Assembly: GCA_039654915.1 (NCBI GenBank)
Contig: CM077600.1
Span: 34,543,992 to 34,607,991 of the forward strand
DNA from: Aquilaria yunnanensis
Lineage: Eukaryota; Streptophyta; Magnoliopsida; Malvales; Thymelaeaceae
Length of the DNA: 64,000 bases
Reading direction: 5' to 3'
Of this stretch, positions 20,872 through 33,699 are shown in pieces. The position numbers and the translations under genes were made by a program. Position 1 is the first letter of the stretch, and each line of letters begins with the position of its first letter. The notes under the pieces are model-generated. The model saw only the letters and a list, made by a program, of their open reading frames with translations, was not told the DNA's origin and searched no databases.

Positions 20872-22887
20872 GTAAAGGAATTGGAAAAAAATGCACAATT
20901 AGTAATATGTTGCATATAAGTCTCCAACCTTATGAAAGATTAAGTTGAGACATAAACTTAATTTATAAAGAAGAAAAATTGATAGTTCAAATAATTTATT
21001 AATTATGAAGAAATCATAACATTTTCTGAATTATTAGAAGACGGTTTCTAGATAGTTTAAGTTCGTTAACTTCATATAATCATTTGAGATTAACCTTTTA
21101 AATTTTAATTTATGTTGTTTGATAATTATTTTTAATAAATTGATTATGTACCATAAGTTTTTGATAGTTAATTAATCATTTAAATTATTAGTTTCTATTT
21201 TATAAGTCAAATTTTTATACCAACTGAGTTTTGCATAGAGTTAGAAACTAATATGTAATCAACTATAAAAATTTGAGACCAACATGTAACAAAAAGTAGG
21301 TTGGTGATTAATTTACAACGAAAATAGAGGATTTGGGAGTAGTGGTGGTTTTTACCCTAAAGGAATTGGGTGGTACTGGCTGTTGGTATTTTCAACGTCT
21401 TATCGGTCGGGGGCAAGAAAAGATGCGAAGGAAAAACAGGCGAGACAATTGCATGGAACATGGGTCATGATGTATGTCTGGTAAAGAGAGAGCCTGACTC
21501 GATCCTAACCAATCAATTCAGATTCCATTTCCACCACTATAACACGATAGTATACAAATACCATTAATACTTTCTCCCTTTTTTGGGTTACAACACCTTT
21601 TGCCCGAACCTTTACTTCTTAACTTTTATTTCATTGTAAGTTACTTGAAAATTTTTAAAATTTATTGTATATTAGTTTTTAGTTTTAGAAAAGATTAAGT
21701 TAGCACAAAAATGTGATTTATAAAATGAATAAATTAATAATTTAAATAGTCCATTAACTTTTAAAAACCTATGGCATTGTTTGAATTTATTAAAAGAAAA
21801 TTATCAAATACCTTGAGTTCATTAGCTCTTATTAATTATCTGATATTAATTTTTTAAATTTTAATTTAAATTATTTAATAATTTTCTTTTCATAAATTCA
21901 AACTTTGGCATAAGTTTATAATAGTTAGTGGATAATATAAAATTACCAATTTTTCTGATTTGTAAATTGGTGCAACAAATTAGTTGGGTCCAATTTGCAA
22001 TGACAACTAAAAATTTGGCAAATGATGCTATTTACCACTTTTGGGTGAATTATAATAATATTAGTAACACTTTCATTTCATATTTAAGGCAGGCTTCTCT
22101 TATTTTATTTCGATGTCAATTAGTAGTAGGCATATTAATTTTTTTATTTATTTATTTTAAAGATATGAATCGAAGCTAGCTAGCAGGTAGGCTTGCTGAT
22201 CTCCCCACACACCATCACCCATGCACATGCGACACAACCTGGGCGGTGCCTGTTGCCTCCAAGCTACGGGGAATATATGAGAGATAGAGATGATGATCAT
22301 CAGCATCACACTAGAAATCATCACCTCATTTTTATTCCAGCGAACCAATCAATTAGTTACACTACTATTGATTTTGTAGAAGCTAATTGAAATATAATTA
22401 CTTTTCATAAAAGTGCTAAGTACACCAAAACTAATTAAGATTTCTTTCCTACATATGTACATTAGATGTAAAGCATTATCTATTGGATAAATGGAGATTA
22501 ATCTCCTCAATGTTCTAAGAAACATGAAAGGATAGAACACACAGTATACGTGTAAGGAAAGGAAGTCTTTCTAGCTTTTCAATTCTTTGTGTTGTGTTTG
22601 TGTCATTAATTATAATCATAATGATTCCAACAGGTAAAAATTACATACATATATAGGAGCATTTATTTGTTTATAACGTTATATATATACATGGTGCTTA
22701 GTTTAGTTGGAGAGGGTGGTTTTACACAAATTAAACTAGCAGATAATATTAAAGCCGAACAGGTTGAAATCTCATTCAAGGTACCACGACGGGTAACTAC
22801 TCAATGGCCTGCCCTGTGGGGAATGAATTTGAAAGTTAAAGAGACTGGTTTTAATTTATGGGCTAAAAGATCATATTCTTTTCTAAT
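20872..22887. other. AT-rich intergenic DNA with dispersed-repeat copies
   Basis: No gene recognised. Contains a copy of a dispersed AT-rich repeat at 21150-21350 and perhaps a weaker one at 21900-22060. Confidence 0.4.
21150..21350. repeat. Dispersed AT-rich repeat, copy 1
   Basis: Shares CATTTAAATTATTAGTTT, a CTATTTTATAAGTCAAAT-like stretch and ATTTGAGACCAACATGTAA with copies at 25190-25390 and 27570-27738. Spacing of the shared words is the same in all three, so they are homologous and not chance AT-rich DNA. Transposon class unknown. Confidence 0.55.
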
Positions 22888-23986
22888 GGGTAAAATGTAC
22901 CCGTGACCTTTAATATTTTATTATTATCATATTTTAAACCTTAACCTCAAAACTTTGTATGAGGCATCATCAATCTCAATAGTTTTTGTTTCATGTTAAA
23001 TATTTAGATGACAGAAAGTGTTAAAAATAACGGAAATAATTACGTGGCATGTCAACTTGGGGTAGTTGCCTACGTGGCACAATAAATCATTAGCTATAGA
23101 TGCTTACAATTAGCCACATCAGACATTTATTACTTATATTACAAAAAATGAAGAAACTTAGGGCCTATATAAGGTTAGCTCACATCTCTCCTTCCTCCTC
23201 CCTCCTCTGCCACCCTAGCCTTTCCTTGCCTCATCCTGTTGCATGACGTTCCGATGCCTTCCAGCTTTCATCCGCCGCCATCAACCCTCCTACCTGGTCA
23301 TCCTCGGTCCGCCCAACGCTGCACCACACATCCTAGACGTTGCCCCTCCGCCGTTCACGCCAAGCCGAGGGAGAAGAGGGAAAGGACGATTCGCGTCCAT
23401 CTCGATTGCTTTCGGTTCGCCAACTGTCTCCACTACTCCCAGTCATACCCATTTCGTGACATCACCACTGAAGTTCGAGCAATCGTCATCCTCTGTTTAG
23501 TCATCCGGCCAACGAATTGAAGTCAGACCCACAACCCGAACCGTCTTCCATCGTCAACCCAGTGAAGCATTTGGGTAAATTGCACCCATGACCGAAAATT
23601 GAGGGTTGGAATTGAATGAAATCGAGGGTTGGAATCCAAGAAAATTGGGCAGCAATTAGCTAAGACCAGAGGAGGCAATGGAGGGCTGGAGGGGGCCTGA
23701 GAGGGAAGAGGAAGGAAGGGTATATGTGGGCTAACTCTGTATCGGCCCTAAATTTCTTCATTTTTTGTAACATAGGCCCAAAAGTGTTTGATTTGGCCAA
23801 TTTTGGGCATCTGCCCCAGGTTGGCATGCCATGTGGTCATTTCCGTTATTTTTAACACCTTTTGTTTTTCAAAGGTCTAAAATGGAACAAAAAATTAAGA
23901 TTGAGGATGTCTCATGTGAAGTTTTGAAATTAGGGTCTAAAATAGGACAATAATAAAAAATTAGGAGCTACAGGTGCAATTTACTC
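22888..23986. mobile_element. Non-autonomous Mutator-like element, long-TIR family, member 2
   Basis: Ends GGGTAAAATGTACC...GGTGCAATTTACTC. The arms continue as an inverted repeat (TTTATTATTAT, AAACCTTAACCTCAAAACTT and its complement). Perfect 10-bp flanks CTTTTCTAAT lie at 22878-22887 and 23987-23996. This is the best-defined member of the family (1099 bp). The interior 23160-23760 is CpG-richer and may be captured host DNA; two overlapping plus ORFs there (about 23239-23520) are not recognised. Confidence 0.85.
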
Positions 23987-23996
23987 CTTTTCTAAT

Positions 23997-26340
23997 AGTA
24001 CTTGTTTGTGGGCCAAATCGGAATTCTAGCCTAGTCTGACGTTCTTTTTGTGCAGAGAAGTGAAAATAGTCATGTTTGTATTGTCCTTCATAATTAACGG
24101 CATGGGAAAGCAAATGAATGATTTATCATTAATTATACTTCAATTTTGTTCAACAAAAAGCCCTCAAAATCCGCATCTATTGGATGCTACCTGCCTTGTT
24201 TTGATTCCTCCAATATCCTTTTCACTAATTCATCTCATACTCTAGTTGCGTATAATGAAAAAGAGAAAGCAAACCCATAATAAAAGTAGTTTTGTTTCTT
24301 TTTCTTAAAAAACAAACAATGTCCAAATAAACAAATTATTTGTAAGAGGAGGAGAAACAAGTAAAAGCAGTCAAGAATAATGATTAGCCGGCCGGTTTTG
24401 AAGCAGAAGTTCAAACAGATGTTGGGCTAATTGATTTTTCTTTCTTACTCGCTCCACTGATCATGAGCAAAAGGTGGTGAGGCAACTAATGATTCTGTCT
24501 CAGCTTTATTTTTATTTTTACTTCAAATTCGAGCCGAAAGTCTTACCATCAATTAACAAGTAGAAAGACATACTATATAGTAGCTAGCCAGTACGTAGTA
24601 CTACTCAACTCAAAAGGCTTTCATTAAAGGGTAAAGAATTCTGAATAATATATAGTACTATAATATGTGTGTGTGACAGTAGTAGTGAGTAGTGACTAGT
24701 GAGATTGTTTATCAAATAGTAAATGTGTCACAAATTTTATAGGTGGGTCAGTGAAAGAGGGCATGCCTTGTCTTGTCCCTACATGCCCGAGGCTGAGCTG
24801 AGGGATACCCCAACTGCTTTCCCATCTCTGGGTCCTCACCCCATCCCCCATCCCACAAACCATATGAAAAATAGCATAAAATGCAAAGTTCCTCCTAAAT
24901 ATTTAACTAATCTTACATATTAATCCTTAACCGTACATATCTGGGTTCTCGAAGTTGGTTGTAATTTTTCTTGTGGGTGTTTGTTACTGTGTTTGATGTT
25001 TTAGGGGAGCTTGTTGGGGTGATGCGTTCCAGTATTTTTCTGGAACTAAAAATTATGTATTCTTTTTATTTTTAATAAAATTTTGTTTGACTGTTAAAAG
25101 AAAATCTAAAACATTAACTTTTAAAATTTTAACTAGTAGAAGTGTCTGATGACCATTTGTCGGTGAATTTAATCTATCATGAATTTTTTACAGTTGTTAA
25201 ATCATTTAAATTATCAGTTTTTTTTCTATAAATCCGCTCTATGTAAACTCAATCATTTCATATGACTAGGGATCAATACACTTTATAAAAATTTGATACT
25301 AACATGTAATGAAATAGACATTGAGCATCAATTTACAATAATAATTGCAAATTTTGGAACAATCGTGCAATTTAGCGGAATAATAATTCACTTTTGTTTG
25401 GCACTCAGGTTAGCGTCCCCTTCCCTGCCCCACCTGTCACTTTCCCTTTCCTTCACTGAGACGGAGGGATATGATATGACTTTCAAACACATGGACTTCC
25501 ACCAACAATTTACTACGAGAACAATTAGTGAAAATGAAAATAATATATTGAATAATAAATTATTTAATGTGAAATGGCCCATTTGAGTAAGATACCTGAA
25601 TACTATAACAAATAATTTGGAAGTTATAGAATATAGACCGATTAAATCTACTCAAGTAAATGATTGATGTAATGTACGAAAAAAAATTGATATGAAAGAC
25701 GCTAAAATTTCCTCATTACCTTTTCTTTTGTTGTAACCAGAAACATACTATAAGGATAATGAGAAATGAGAGACATAGCATAATTATACCCATGAGATAC
25801 ACGTTGGCAAGACACTACCATCAGAGTACAACGATCTGAGTTTTCCATTGTAGTCATAAGAGATTGAACTAGCTTAGTCATTAAAATAGTGAGAACCAAA
25901 TAACCTCATAAAGCTGTCAAAGTCTGAGTATTACTTATTAGTTTACTAATACTTCCTAAGATGCTTCGGTTCTATAGATACGGAGACTAAAGTGTTTGCG
26001 GTTTATAATACTTTTTCATTTTTGTCCTTGAAACTAAAACTAAAAAAATTCTTTTTAGGTTATGTGTATTAATGGTTTAAATTATGATTAAAAAAAGAAA
26101 TTTTTTGGGGTTTTATATAGTAAAAAATTAAATAAATATAATAAAGTAAGTTAGATATTAAAAAATTTTTAAAAATAAAATATTTCTTTACTTTTAAAAC
26201 GATGAAAAAAAAAATATGTTTCATATTTTTTGGATGAAGAGAGTACCAAATATGCCACGGCATCTGTAAATGTGATGTAGGATCCCTTCTAAGCTTCCAC
26301 CCTTCTGGAGCAACATGACAAGTCATTCTCCATGGAATAT
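23997..26340. other. AT-rich intergenic DNA
   Basis: No gene recognised. A dispersed-repeat copy lies at 25190-25390. Confidence 0.45.
25190..25390. repeat. Dispersed AT-rich repeat, copy 2
   Basis: Shares ATCATTTAAATTATCAGTTT and an AAAATTTGATACTAACATGTAA stretch, in order and spacing, with the copies at 21150 and 27570. Confidence 0.55.
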
Positions 26341-26371
26341 TTTTTCCGCCTTTCTACTTTACGTATACAAC

Positions 26372-26585
26372 TTATAAAAGCTCACAAATTCACCACACAA
26401 GGCTGCTTTTCTCTTTTTAAAGGGTGAAAATCTAATAAATTCTTATCCCTGGAGCTTCCTTTATTCAAGAGAAGGAAAAAAACTGGGATCTTTACGACGA
26501 GATTCTTCAGATACACAAGTTCTGGGATTTGTCTTTTGAGCTTTGTCCTATTCACTGACCGCTGATCTAACCAGGCTACAAAGGT
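26372..26585 (+). promoter_or_regulatory. Possible promoter and first non-coding exon
   Basis: CTTATAAAAG at about 26371 is followed by CA-rich then CT-containing leader-like DNA, ending in CTACAAAG|GTAGTTACTT at about 26584, a plausible 5' splice site. There is no ORF. It could be an upstream untranslated exon of the receptor-kinase gene 3.3 kb downstream, or a separate non-coding transcript. Weak evidence. Confidence 0.2.
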
Positions 26586-27569
26586 AGTTACTTGTAGTTC
26601 TTATTAATTTGTTCAGTGCGTTGTAAATTAATTAAGTAGTACAACTATTACATGTATAATGCGTAGATGTAAGGTGGTTTCATGCATTTTCCAAATAAAC
26701 CCGCAAAAATAAAAATAAAAAATCAGGGCTGCTAAAAAGGAACCTGTTGGTTCCAAGTATTAATTAGTACTGCAAAGTAGTCATCAACTTCGTTTTCATT
26801 GCATATTAGTCATAAATATTTAAAGTATGTTATATGTTTGTCCCTAGCTGTTATACGACAGGGTATGAATTGTGTAAATCTAAAATCCAACTTGATCCAC
26901 TTTTGTTGGGTTGAGTTAAAATAATCCACAGTTTACTAGTTGGTTTCATATTGACAATAACCTTCAGTTTTTTAGTTAATTTCGGTTCCATATAGAACTA
27001 ACCTGAGATAAAACAAAATCTAATATACATGTTTAAATATAATAAAAATTATGGCACTACTAAATTACTTATATATTTATATATAAACATATACATTAAT
27101 AAATTGCTCCTATATTTATTTATGGACATGTATGTTTAAATATGTACATTAACAATTACGATATTACTAAGTTATTCATATACTAAAAACATGTATATTT
27201 AAGTGTGGATTAAGTTCTATGATATGTTGAATATTTCTTAAATTGGTTATGGATGCAATTTATTTAATTACAAAGTTATTAATAGTTATATATATATGAT
27301 AGGAATTGAAAAATCCGAGAACCCAAGCTGAAAAAACCAAGCCAATTGTTTTGGTTTTATCTAATTCTCAATTTTTAGATTGAATAGATTTTTTTTTTTG
27401 AACCATCACTATTTCAGGTTTGTTCAATTCAATTAAAAAATTGAACCAACTCAACTTATACTTACCCTTAGCCGTTCAAAATTCACTAGCTCCAATAACT
27501 ATAAAACATCAATTTTTTAAATAATATACCATTTGGTAACTGTCTTAAAGTAATTTTAAACTATGCAAT

Positions 27570-28010
27570 AATTTTTATAGTTAATATATCATTTAAATTA
27601 TCATTTTTCTTTCTGTAAATCAAATTTATATTCTAACTCAGTCTTTTCATAGATCTAAGGACTAATAAATAAAAATTTATAAAAGTTTAGAACCAATATG
27701 CAATCAAAGATATATTGAGGATGGATTTCTCGTAATTACTTCCTTTGTCTCATATTGTTTGAAACAGTTGACTTTTGACCATAGTTTGACTTGAATTTAT
27801 TTATATTATTGGTTGTTAGAAAAAAATTTAAAAATATATATTTGAAAACTATAGATTTTTATTTATCATTTATATATAATTTTTTTATTTATATACTAAA
27901 ACTAAAAAATAAAAAATTATAAATTAATTACTAAAAAGTGAGTGTTTCAAAAAATATGGGACAGAAAAAGTATAAGTTTGCGACCAATGGTGCAATTTGC
28001 ACCCTATTTG
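27570..28010. repeat. Dispersed AT-rich repeat, copy 3, interrupted by a MITE
   Basis: ATATCATTTAAATTATCATT and AGTTTAGAACCAATATGCAATC match copies 1 and 2 up to 27738. The match resumes after 27972 with GTTTGCGACCAATGGTGCAATTTG. The MITE therefore inserted into an older repeat. Confidence 0.55.
27739..27970. mobile_element. Stowaway-like MITE (232 bp) with TA target duplication
   Basis: Terminal inverted repeats CTTCCTTTGTCTCATATTGT and its near-complement at the right end (ATATGGGACAGAAAAAG), flanked by TA at 27737-27738 and 27971-27972. Size and AT-rich interior fit the Tc1/Mariner-type Stowaway class. Confidence 0.75.
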
Positions 28011-29129
28011 TTGGTCTTAATCAGCCATCTAAATCTAACCTCCCTTTAATCCTTTATGTCATATACATGTATGCTGAAGCCTAAGGAAACATCACTACTC
28101 CTTTTCATCCACCTTGTCTCTTTATGTTCTTCCCTCCCCTTTTTAACGAATAAATTCTAAACTGAATCGATGTTTATATATAAGCAAAATATGTTATCAA
28201 AAACCAAATAAAAAAAACAAAACTTTAAATATCTAGGAACCGGAGTTTTAGTTTGGTGAAATGAGGAATAGGATGGTAGTTTACAGTTACTTTTTTCAAC
28301 TTATATTGATATTACAGTTGTATTTATGATATTTGGAACTTTAAACATTTTCTACCTCAAAGAAAAAAAAAAAAGAAACTTTAAATATTTTCCTTAATTT
28401 TTTTATGATGTAGAAATTTTTAAAATTTTAATTTAAACTGTATGATAATTATCTATCAATAAATTTAATTTATCTAATAATTTTTTATAATTAATAAATA
28501 TTTTAAGTTATTAATTTTATTCTCTATAAATGTAATTAAAATATAATCACTAAATAGTTTGAATTAAGATTTTAAAAGTTACCAAATATAAAAAAGTAAT
28601 GGGAATTATAACCTTCCAAACTTTTGAGAGTACAACTTTAAGTTTATGGGAGTAACCGTAAAGTGCCGGGAATAATTCCTTCTTACATGAACATCATTCG
28701 GACCAAAAGAATTTCCTGTATTTGTTTATGTACATTCTTCTTGATCAAAAAGTGTGGTTTGAGTCGATTTAGACTTACAAACTCTTTATATTCGATCTCA
28801 TGACCACATTTAATTGAATTATTGATAAAAAAATGTCTGAAAAAAACATTTTTAGTGAAAAAAAGTGAGGGAAGAAAATGTTCGCTTGGTCAAAATGAAA
28901 GAATAAATTGAGGCTCCATCAAACCTCCTCACATTGTTTGTTTTTTTTTTTTTTTCCTCAGATGATGAGTAATGATCTTGAGCAATAATGCCATCGATTT
29001 CCTTTCCCACGTAAAAGTCGGAAATTTTTTGCAGTGAGGCTGTGACCCATATAATCCCCCCAAAAAGTGTTAGGACCTGCATAAATACCAACCATGCCAC
29101 TATCATAACCCATTATGCTTTTGCCTGCA

Positions 29130-29902
29130 CACACAAATATAGAGGGGGAGAGAGAGAGAATGAGAGCTTCAATTCATTCACTCTACGCTATTCATTTCTC
29201 GTGAAAAAACCTTACTTGACAAAGTTATTCCCTTGTCTCTCTCTCTCTCCCTCTCTCTCTCCTGCTTCAAGGCCCGCAAATCTCTCTCTCTCTCTCTAAG
29301 GAAGGAAAGGAACATCCTGTAGGAAACATTGTACTGTCTCTTCTCTAATCCACATTTGACAGGAACCTAAACCCCTTTGGAGTCATGCTCTTGTTTTGTT
29401 CTGCAAACTCCTGTTTGCTTTCAAAGGAACATGGGCAAAAGTCTTGCTTTTGAATACAGCCCATGTTCTGCAATCTGTGCTTCTTTTATTTCTTTGCTTC
29501 TTGTAGCTGTTCCTTCCCTTTGATTTGGGCTCCTGGCGTTTGATATTTTTTCAACAAAAAAAAAAAACTTTGTGGGTATCATCCTTTCTCTCTAGCTCAT
29601 CAGTTTGATTTGTTATCTGTCCTTCATTGCTCCCTAATTAAGCTGTCCAAGCTTTTCGATATATGAGGCTTATCTCTCTCCAGGGACGAAAGAGGGAGAT
29701 TGTAGCTCGAGAGAAGAGAAAATTTACTCTAATTAGCAAGTTGATGCTGTTGGAGGCATTCAATGGAGATTTTCTTGGTTGGTGGTTGCTGTAAATCGAG
29801 GGTTCAACTTCATTAAAGCCCAGATTGCCAGTCTTTTAGGAGTTCATCCGAGGAAGAAAACTGAGTTGCTGAATTGTAGATTTCTTATCTCGGCTAAAAG
29901 GC
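29130..29902 (+). promoter_or_regulatory. Probable promoter-proximal region and long 5' leader of the PXC3-like gene
   Basis: Pyrimidine-rich DNA with CT microsatellites at about 29236-29263 and 29280-29298 precedes the receptor-kinase ATG; such tracts are common in plant leaders. Two short overlapping upstream ORFs lie close to the main ATG: 29744-29794 (16 codons plus stop) and 29763-29816 (17 codons plus stop). If transcribed, they could lower translation of the main ORF. No clear TATA box; the transcription start is not determined. Confidence 0.45.
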
Positions 29903-32687
29903 ATGGCTTTATTGTGCTTCATATCTGTGCTCGTAGGGCTTCTTTCAAAATCTCTACTTGTGTATTCTCAGCCGAATGATGAAGCTGCATTGCTGGCCAT
30001 CAACAACGAGCTTGGTGGAATCCCTGGTTGGGGTGGCAACAACACAAACTACTGTAACTGGGTGGGCATAAGATGTGGGTTGAACCATTCGTTTGTTGAA
30101 AGTCTTAACCTTTCCCGGAAAATGCTTCGAGGTAATGTCTCTTTGGTCTCTGAGCTGAAATCGTTGAGGCAACTTGACTTGTCTTACAACAGCTTTACTG
30201 GTTCCATTCCTTCAACGTTTGGCAGTCTGTCTGAGCTTGAGTTTCTTGATTTGTCATGGAATAAGTTTGGAGATTCAATTCCAGTAGAGTTGGGTGATCT
30301 TAGAAACATTAAGTCACTGAACCTGTCCAACAATAACCTCATAGGAGAGATAACTGATGCATTTGAGGGTCTGAAAAATTTGCAGGAGTTCCAAGTTTCT
30401 AGCAATAAGTTGAATGGTTCTATTCCACATTGGCTAGGTAAGCTGCCCAATTTGAGGGTTTTTACTGCATATGAGAATCAGTTAGGCGGTGAAATTCCTG
30501 ATAATTTGGGATTATTTTCTGAGCTTCAGTTGTTGAACGTTCACTCCAACCAGCTTGAAGGGACCATACCAGACAGCATTTTCGCCATGGGGAAGCTTGA
30601 AAGTTTGGTACTGACCCAGAATAGATTAACTGGTGTTCTTCCTGAATCAATTGGCAACTGCAAAGGCCTTTCTAGCATCCGAATTGGGAATAATGAACTT
30701 GTTGGAGTGATTCCCAAAGCTGTTGGTAATATTAGTGGCCTCACATACTTTGAGGCCAATAATAACAACCTCTCTGGTGAGATTATCTCAGAATTCTCCA
30801 AGTGTTCTAACCTTACTCTTCTGAATTTAGCTTACAATGGTTTTACTGGAATAGTTCCTCCTGAACTTGGGCAGCTGAAAAATCTACAAGAACTGATCCT
30901 CTCTGAAAACGGACTGTTCGGAGATATTGCAAGCTCAATCCTTGGATGCAAAAATCTAAACAAGCTTGATTTGAGCAGTAACAGCTTCAATGGCACCATA
31001 CCAACTCAAATATGCAACATGTCAAGATTACAATACTTGCTCTTGGATCAGAACTCAATAAGGGGGGTGATACCTCATGAGATTGGGAACTGTGTAAAGT
31101 TGCTTCAACTGCAGCTTGGCCATAACTATTTGACCGGAAGTATTCCTTCTGAGATTGGCCATATCCACAACTTACAGATATCCCTGAATTTGAGCTTCAA
31201 TCATCTTCGAGGCCAGCTTCCTCCAGAGCTTGGTAAACTAGACAAGTTGGTTTCTTTGGATGTCTCCAATAACCAGATTGTTGGCAACATTCCAGCTGCA
31301 TTCAAGGGCATGTTGAGTTTGATAGAAGTTAATTTCTCAAACAACATGCTCAGTGGCCCAATACCAACCTTTGTACCTTTTCAGAAGAGTACAAATTTAA
31401 GCTTCTTTGGAAACAAAGGCCTATGCGGAGAACCATTAAGCACCCAATGTGCAAACCCTGTTGGACCTGATGGAGGAAATTACCACCACAGGGTTTCTTA
31501 CAGGATTATACTTGCTGTCATTGGCTCTGGTGTCACAGTTTTTTTATCTGTGATTGTAGTTGTTTTGCTCTTCATGATGAGGGAAAGGCAGGAAAAGGCA
31601 GCTAAGGAGGTGGGAGTTACAGATGATCAATTCAATGACCGGCCAACAATATTATCTGGGAACATTTTTGTAGAGAATCTACAACAGGCTGTAGACCTTG
31701 ATGCTGCTGTTCAGGCCACCATGAACGACTCAAACAAGACCAGCAGTGGGACTTTCAGCACAGTGTACAAAGCAGCTATGCCTTCTGGGTTGATTCTATC
31801 TGTGAAGAGGCTGAAATCTGTAGATAAAACTATTATTCACCACCAGAACAAGATGATTCGGGAGCTTGAAAGACTAAGCAAGCTTTGTCATGCTAATCTT
31901 GTACGCCCAATTGGATATGTCATTTATGAAGATGTTGCACTTTTGCTACATCATTATTCACCCAATGGCACACTGGCTCAGCTTCTTCATGAGTCAACCA
32001 AGCAAGCTGATTATCAACCTGATTGGCCTAGAAGGCTTTCCATCGCAGTAGGAGTAGCAGAAGGGCTGGCTTTCCTTCATAGTGTAGCAATTATACACCT
32101 TGATATCTCTTCTAGTAATGTAGTGTTAGATAGTGACTTCAACCCTTTGCTCGGAGAAATTGAAATATCGAAACTCATAGACCCATCCAAAGGCACTGCA
32201 AGCATCAGTGCCGTTGCCGGCTCTTTTGGTTACATTCCCCCAGGTACTTCGCTAACTTGGGCTAAATGATTTAATTTCAGTCCTTTGACTCTGTGCTTTG
32301 TTGCTGTCTCTTTTACTTGTGCTGCTGCTCAACCTTTTACATGCTTGTATTTTTGGACCAGAGTACGCATACACAATGCAAGTGACAGCACCAGGGAATG
32401 TCTACAGTTATGGAGTTGTTTTGCTTGAGATGCTTACAACTCGATGGCCGGTAGACGAGGAATTTGGTGAAGGAGTGGATTTAGTGAAGTGGGTACATGG
32501 TGCTCCAGCTAGAGGGGAAACCCCAGAGCAGATACTTGATGCGCGGCTGAGTACGGTTTCTTTTGGTTGGAGGAGAGAAATGTTGGCAGCCCTGAAGGTG
32601 GCATTACTCTGCACAGACTCTACACCGGCCAAACGACCTAAAATGAAGGCGGTTGTGGAAATGCTTCAAGAAATACCCCAAAATTGA
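29903..32687 (+). CDS. PXC3: LRR receptor-like (pseudo)kinase, PXC3 / At2g41820 type
   Basis: Two coding exons, 29903-32243 and 32362-32687, with a GT-AG intron of 118 bp (CCCCCAG|GTACTT ... GGACCAG|AGTACG), give 888 residues. Order: signal peptide (about 1-22), N-terminal LRR cap with paired cysteines (about 50-59), some 17-18 leucine-rich repeats to about 505, a transmembrane helix at about 535-558 followed by RERQ stop-transfer residues, and a kinase fold. The glycine loop is GTFSTVYKA (about 614-622) with the ATP lysine near 635. The HRD motif is HLD (about 731), its downstream Lys is Ser, and DFG is replaced by GEI (about 751), so catalysis is unlikely. The intron position and the APGNVYSYGVVLLEML segment fit the Arabidopsis orthologue group, linked by co-expression to the vascular receptor PXY/TDR. 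Plasma membrane. The ATG is followed at once by the signal peptide. Confidence 0.93.
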
Positions 32688-33399
32688 TTCTTGATATAAT
32701 CATCTGAGTTCTGCCATGAAACTGTATGGCAAACTGCAGGATGGGAGAGCCTTGCAAAGAAGACCAATGATCAATGTCTGAGCTCAAACTCTCAGATTTC
32801 GTTCAGTGCTGGGGAACATTAGATATAGATTTTGGTTCAGCAGGGTAAGAACCATTGATTGTCTACTAGTTTGTACCGAAAAGTATTATGAGGAAGGCGT
32901 CGTATGTGATACCTTCTGCTCAGGCTAGAACAAGGAACTCCAATTGGAAATTACTACTACAATATAGAAAGTAGAAAAATCATTATCTTGACTTGGTCTG
33001 TCGCATTATTCTTCTGAAGCTGCTTGAAGCATTTTGAATTTTGTTGCAATATGTGTATACTTTGCCACAATCATATTCCTTGCTCTGCACTTACAACGAT
33101 CCAACTCTGATTCTGTACCAGAGCTCGATCTTTATGAATGTGAAAATTAGTCTAAAAAGGAATTGTTATCATACATCTTTTAATTTTTTTTTTTTTCAAT
33201 CAAGCTAGTCGAACTTCAATTTTAATGAGTCTGATTTTCATCAAAACACCGTACAGACTCGAACTTCAAGACATGGCAATTTCATTTTGTTCTCCACCTT
33301 TTCCTGTGTGAACCTTTTGCACCTTCTGACCTCAGAAGATGGGATTTCCCTTCGTTTTGCTGAAACAATGTGAAGCACTTCATGATATCAAGACAAAAT

Positions 33400-33699
33400 T
33401 CCAGGCTTAGAGGGTGAAAACCGAAAGGGTAACCGTACACACATTCCCTAAAAGCAATATTTGGTGGCCACTGTAAATGATTCTGACCAGATGGTGAACA
33501 AGTGACCTGAAATATACGTTACTCAAAATACCATATGCTACTAACAAAACAGGAGTTACCGGCCATTTCGCAACACTAAACAGTTCAACTGGCCCCCATA
33601 ATTCATAGTGTGATTGATCAGTCAACATAGCACATCCTACAATCATAACAACCAGGAACCAAGTCCCAGCTTAGAAAAGATACCAACAAATCATAGGAC
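33400..33699 (-). other. 3' untranslated region of the SmF gene (approximate)
   Basis: DNA between the SmF stop codon and the end of the convergent receptor-kinase gene. The 79-residue minus ORF at 33407-33646 has no recognised homology. Extent is a guess. Confidence 0.35.

Larger units (their letters stand above)
26586..29120. other. AT-rich intergenic DNA with a MITE nested in a dispersed repeat
   Basis: No gene recognised. Holds the dispersed-repeat copy at 27570-27738, its continuation from 27973, and the Stowaway-like MITE between them. A second related AT-rich stretch lies at about 28390-28680. Confidence 0.4.
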
